From Skeletonema tropicum (taxonomy: Eukaryota; Bacillariophyta; Thalassiosirophyceae; Thalassiosirales; Thalassiosiraceae): DNA of 64,000 bases. Position 1 is the first letter of the stretch, and the number at the start of each line of letters is the position of its first letter. The notes below the pieces were generated by a model that was given only the letters and a program-made list of their open reading frames with translations, searched no databases and was not told the DNA's origin. The stretch is taken from NCBI GenBank assembly GCA_037178625.1, contig CM074140.1:1426001-1490000 (forward strand), given 5' to 3'. Shown here in pieces: positions 62,501 to 64,000 of the stretch. The position numbers were made by a program, and so were the translations under genes.

Positions 62501-64000
62501 CGTAGAAGCGATGCTACAACCTCGTAGCTGATGTGAGAGGTCCAGTGTGGGCAGGCCAGCAGCACCCAATGGCACCCAATGGTATCTATCGTCATCAGCA
62601 TGAGCATGAGACACTTCTAGGTGCCCATTATAGTCGGCGGTCATACTACACAAGCTCATTGGTACTGCTCAGACGACTAGCGTCCGTAGAAGCGATGCTA
62701 CAACCTCGTAGCTGATGTGAGAGGTCCAGTGTGGGCTGGCCAGCAGCACCCAATGGCACCCAACGGCACGCAATGGTATCTATCGTCGTCAGAATGGGCA
62801 TGAGACGCTTCTAGGTGTCCATTATAGTCGGCGGTGATACTACACAAGCTCATTTGTACTGCTCAGACGACTAGCGTCCGTAGAAGCGATGCTACAACCT
62901 CGTAGCGCACCCATCGGCACGCAATGGTATCTATCGTCATCAGAATGAGCATGAGACGCTTCTAGGTGCCCATTATAGTCGGCGGTGATACTACACAAGC
63001 TCATTTGTACTGCTCAGACGACTAGCGTCCGTAGAAGCGATGCTACAACCTCGTAGCTGATGTGAGAGGTCCAGTGTGGGCTGGCCAGCAGCACCCAATG
63101 GCACCCAATGGTATCTATCGTCATCAGCATGAGCATGAGACACTTCTAGGTGCCCATTATAGTCGGCGGTAATACTACACAAGCTCATTTGTACTGCTCA
63201 GACGACTAGCGTCCGTAGAAGCGATGCTACAACCTCGTAGCTGATGTGAGAGGTCCAGTGTGGGCTGGCCAGCAGCACCCAATGGCACCCAACGGCACGC
63301 AATGGTATCTATCGTCGTCAGAATGGGCATGAGACGCTTCTAGGTGTCCATTATAGTCGGCGGTGATACTACACAAGCTCATTTGTACTGCTCAGACGAC
63401 TAGCGTCCGTAGAAGCGATGCTACAACCTCGTAGCGCACCCATCGGCACGCAATGGTATCTATCGTCGTCAGAATGGGCATGAGACGCTTCTAGGTGCCC
63501 ATTATAGTCGGCGGTGATACTACACAAGCTCATTTGTACTGCTCAGACGACTAGCGTCCGTAGAAGCGATGCTACAACCTCGTAGCTGATGTGAGAGGTC
63601 CAGTGTGGGCTGGCCAGCAGCACCCAATGGCACCCAACGGCACCCAATGGTATCTATCGTCATCAGAATGGGCATGAGACGCTTCTAGGTGCCCATTATA
63701 GTCGGCGGTAATACTACACAAGCTCATTTGTACTGCTCAGACGACTAGCGTCCGTAGAAGCGATGCTACAACCTCGTAGCTGATGTGAGAGGTCCAGTGT
63801 GGGCTGGCCAGCAGCAGTATCGTCGTCAGAATGGGCATGAGACGCTTCTAGGTGCCCATTATAGTCGGCGGTGATACTACACAAGCTTAATTGTACTGCT
63901 CAGACGACTAGCGTCCGTAGAAGCGATGCTACAACCTCGTAGCTGATGTGAGAGGTCCAGTGTACTGCAGCACCCAATGGCACCCAACGGCACCCAATGG
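59593..64000 (+). repeat. Satellite array with three unit lengths and a 529-bp higher-order period
   Basis: Twenty-five head-to-tail units, each opening TATCTATCGTC, fill the last 4.4 kb and the array is open at the window end. Unit starts are 59593, 59787, 59938, 60132, 60283, 60467, 60651, 60845, 60996, 61180, 61374, 61525, 61709, 61903, 62054, 62248, 62399, 62583, 62777, 62928, 63112, 63306, 63457, 63651 and 63818. Complete units are 194 (L), 184 (M) or 151 bp (S). L and M differ by one copy of a 10-base CACCCAAYGG repeat; S lacks the CTGATGTGAGAGGTCCAGTG-containing block. S, M and L recur in order with a 529-bp period. Each unit has a short GCTAC...GTAGC inverted pair. It is probably centromeric or subtelomeric satellite. 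Confidence 0.97.

Noticed and set aside
60346..63188. Recurring 60- and 65-codon frames on both strands of the satellite
   Set aside because: They repeat because the DNA unit repeats; unit length is not a multiple of three in all types and no start context or family is seen.
59593..64000. CRISPR-like array
   Set aside because: Repeats are 151-194 bp, directly adjacent and without unique spacers, in a eukaryotic genome.
1..64000. tRNA, rRNA and riboswitch genes
   Set aside because: No tRNA B-box with a matching cloverleaf, no rRNA segment and no known riboswitch core was found by eye.

Overview
The window is nuclear DNA from a stramenopile alga, most likely a centric diatom. Five or more predicted proteins begin with a signal peptide followed by a plastid-targeting motif of the ASAFAP type: TraB-like protein, phosphoglucomutase, IspG, GGCT-like protein and a small thylakoid protein. 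Introns are few and short (about 70-200 bp, one of 484 bp), genes are tightly packed on both strands, and a helicase-associated domain gene of the kind abundant in diatoms enters from the left edge. Eukaryotic markers include gamma-tubulin, UMP1, KTI12, an INO80/Ies6-type YL1 protein and a monothiol glutaredoxin.

Layout. 1-7.4 kb is accessory: a partial helicase-associated domain gene, degenerate GC-rich repeats, a glycosyltransferase-like gene with a probable 1-base frameshift, an uncharacterised two-exon gene and several unrecognised or decayed ORFs. 7.6-23.8 kb carries an FKBP, a GIGYF-like gene remnant, a hemerythrin-like gene, a DNA polymerase kappa gene broken by a 1.2-kb insertion, mitochondrial uL15, gamma-tubulin, a phospholipase D family protein and a secreted alpha/beta hydrolase. 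24.3-25.3 kb is a nested transposon: a 901-bp hAT element with perfect 18-bp inverted repeats and an 8-bp target duplication, sitting in the arm of a foldback element. 25.5-55.3 kb is a dense housekeeping block: TraB, phosphoglucomutase, MATE, J-domain, cathepsin D-like, GGCT-like, Mpv17, KTI12, membrane PDI, phosphatidylinositol synthase, a thylakoid protein, an SdrD B-like surface protein, LYR, YL1/Ies6, IspG, lysyl-tRNA synthetase, a COPI-associated-like membrane protein, Grx5 and UMP1. 55.8-56.9 kb is a 1060-bp pogo-like element with TA duplications. 57.0-58.9 kb encodes a histidine-phosphatase-like protein that has lost both catalytic histidines. 59.6-64.0 kb is a satellite array with a 529-bp higher-order period that runs to the window end.

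Function. The genes do not form one pathway. Several act in the plastid (IspG in the MEP pathway, phosphoglucomutase, MATE, TraB, thylakoid protein), others in translation and tRNA modification (KTI12, lysyl-tRNA synthetase, uL15m), Fe-S and proteasome biogenesis (Grx5, LYR, UMP1), DNA damage tolerance (Pol kappa) and the secretory pathway (PDI, PI synthase, aspartic protease, COPI-associated protein).

Four places (near 2.46, 9.63, 10.2 and 56.5 kb) look like single-base length changes, three of them in A/T runs, inside otherwise coherent reading frames. This points to residual sequencing error, to real decay, or to a mixture. All calls rest on reading the sequence by eye; no database search was run.
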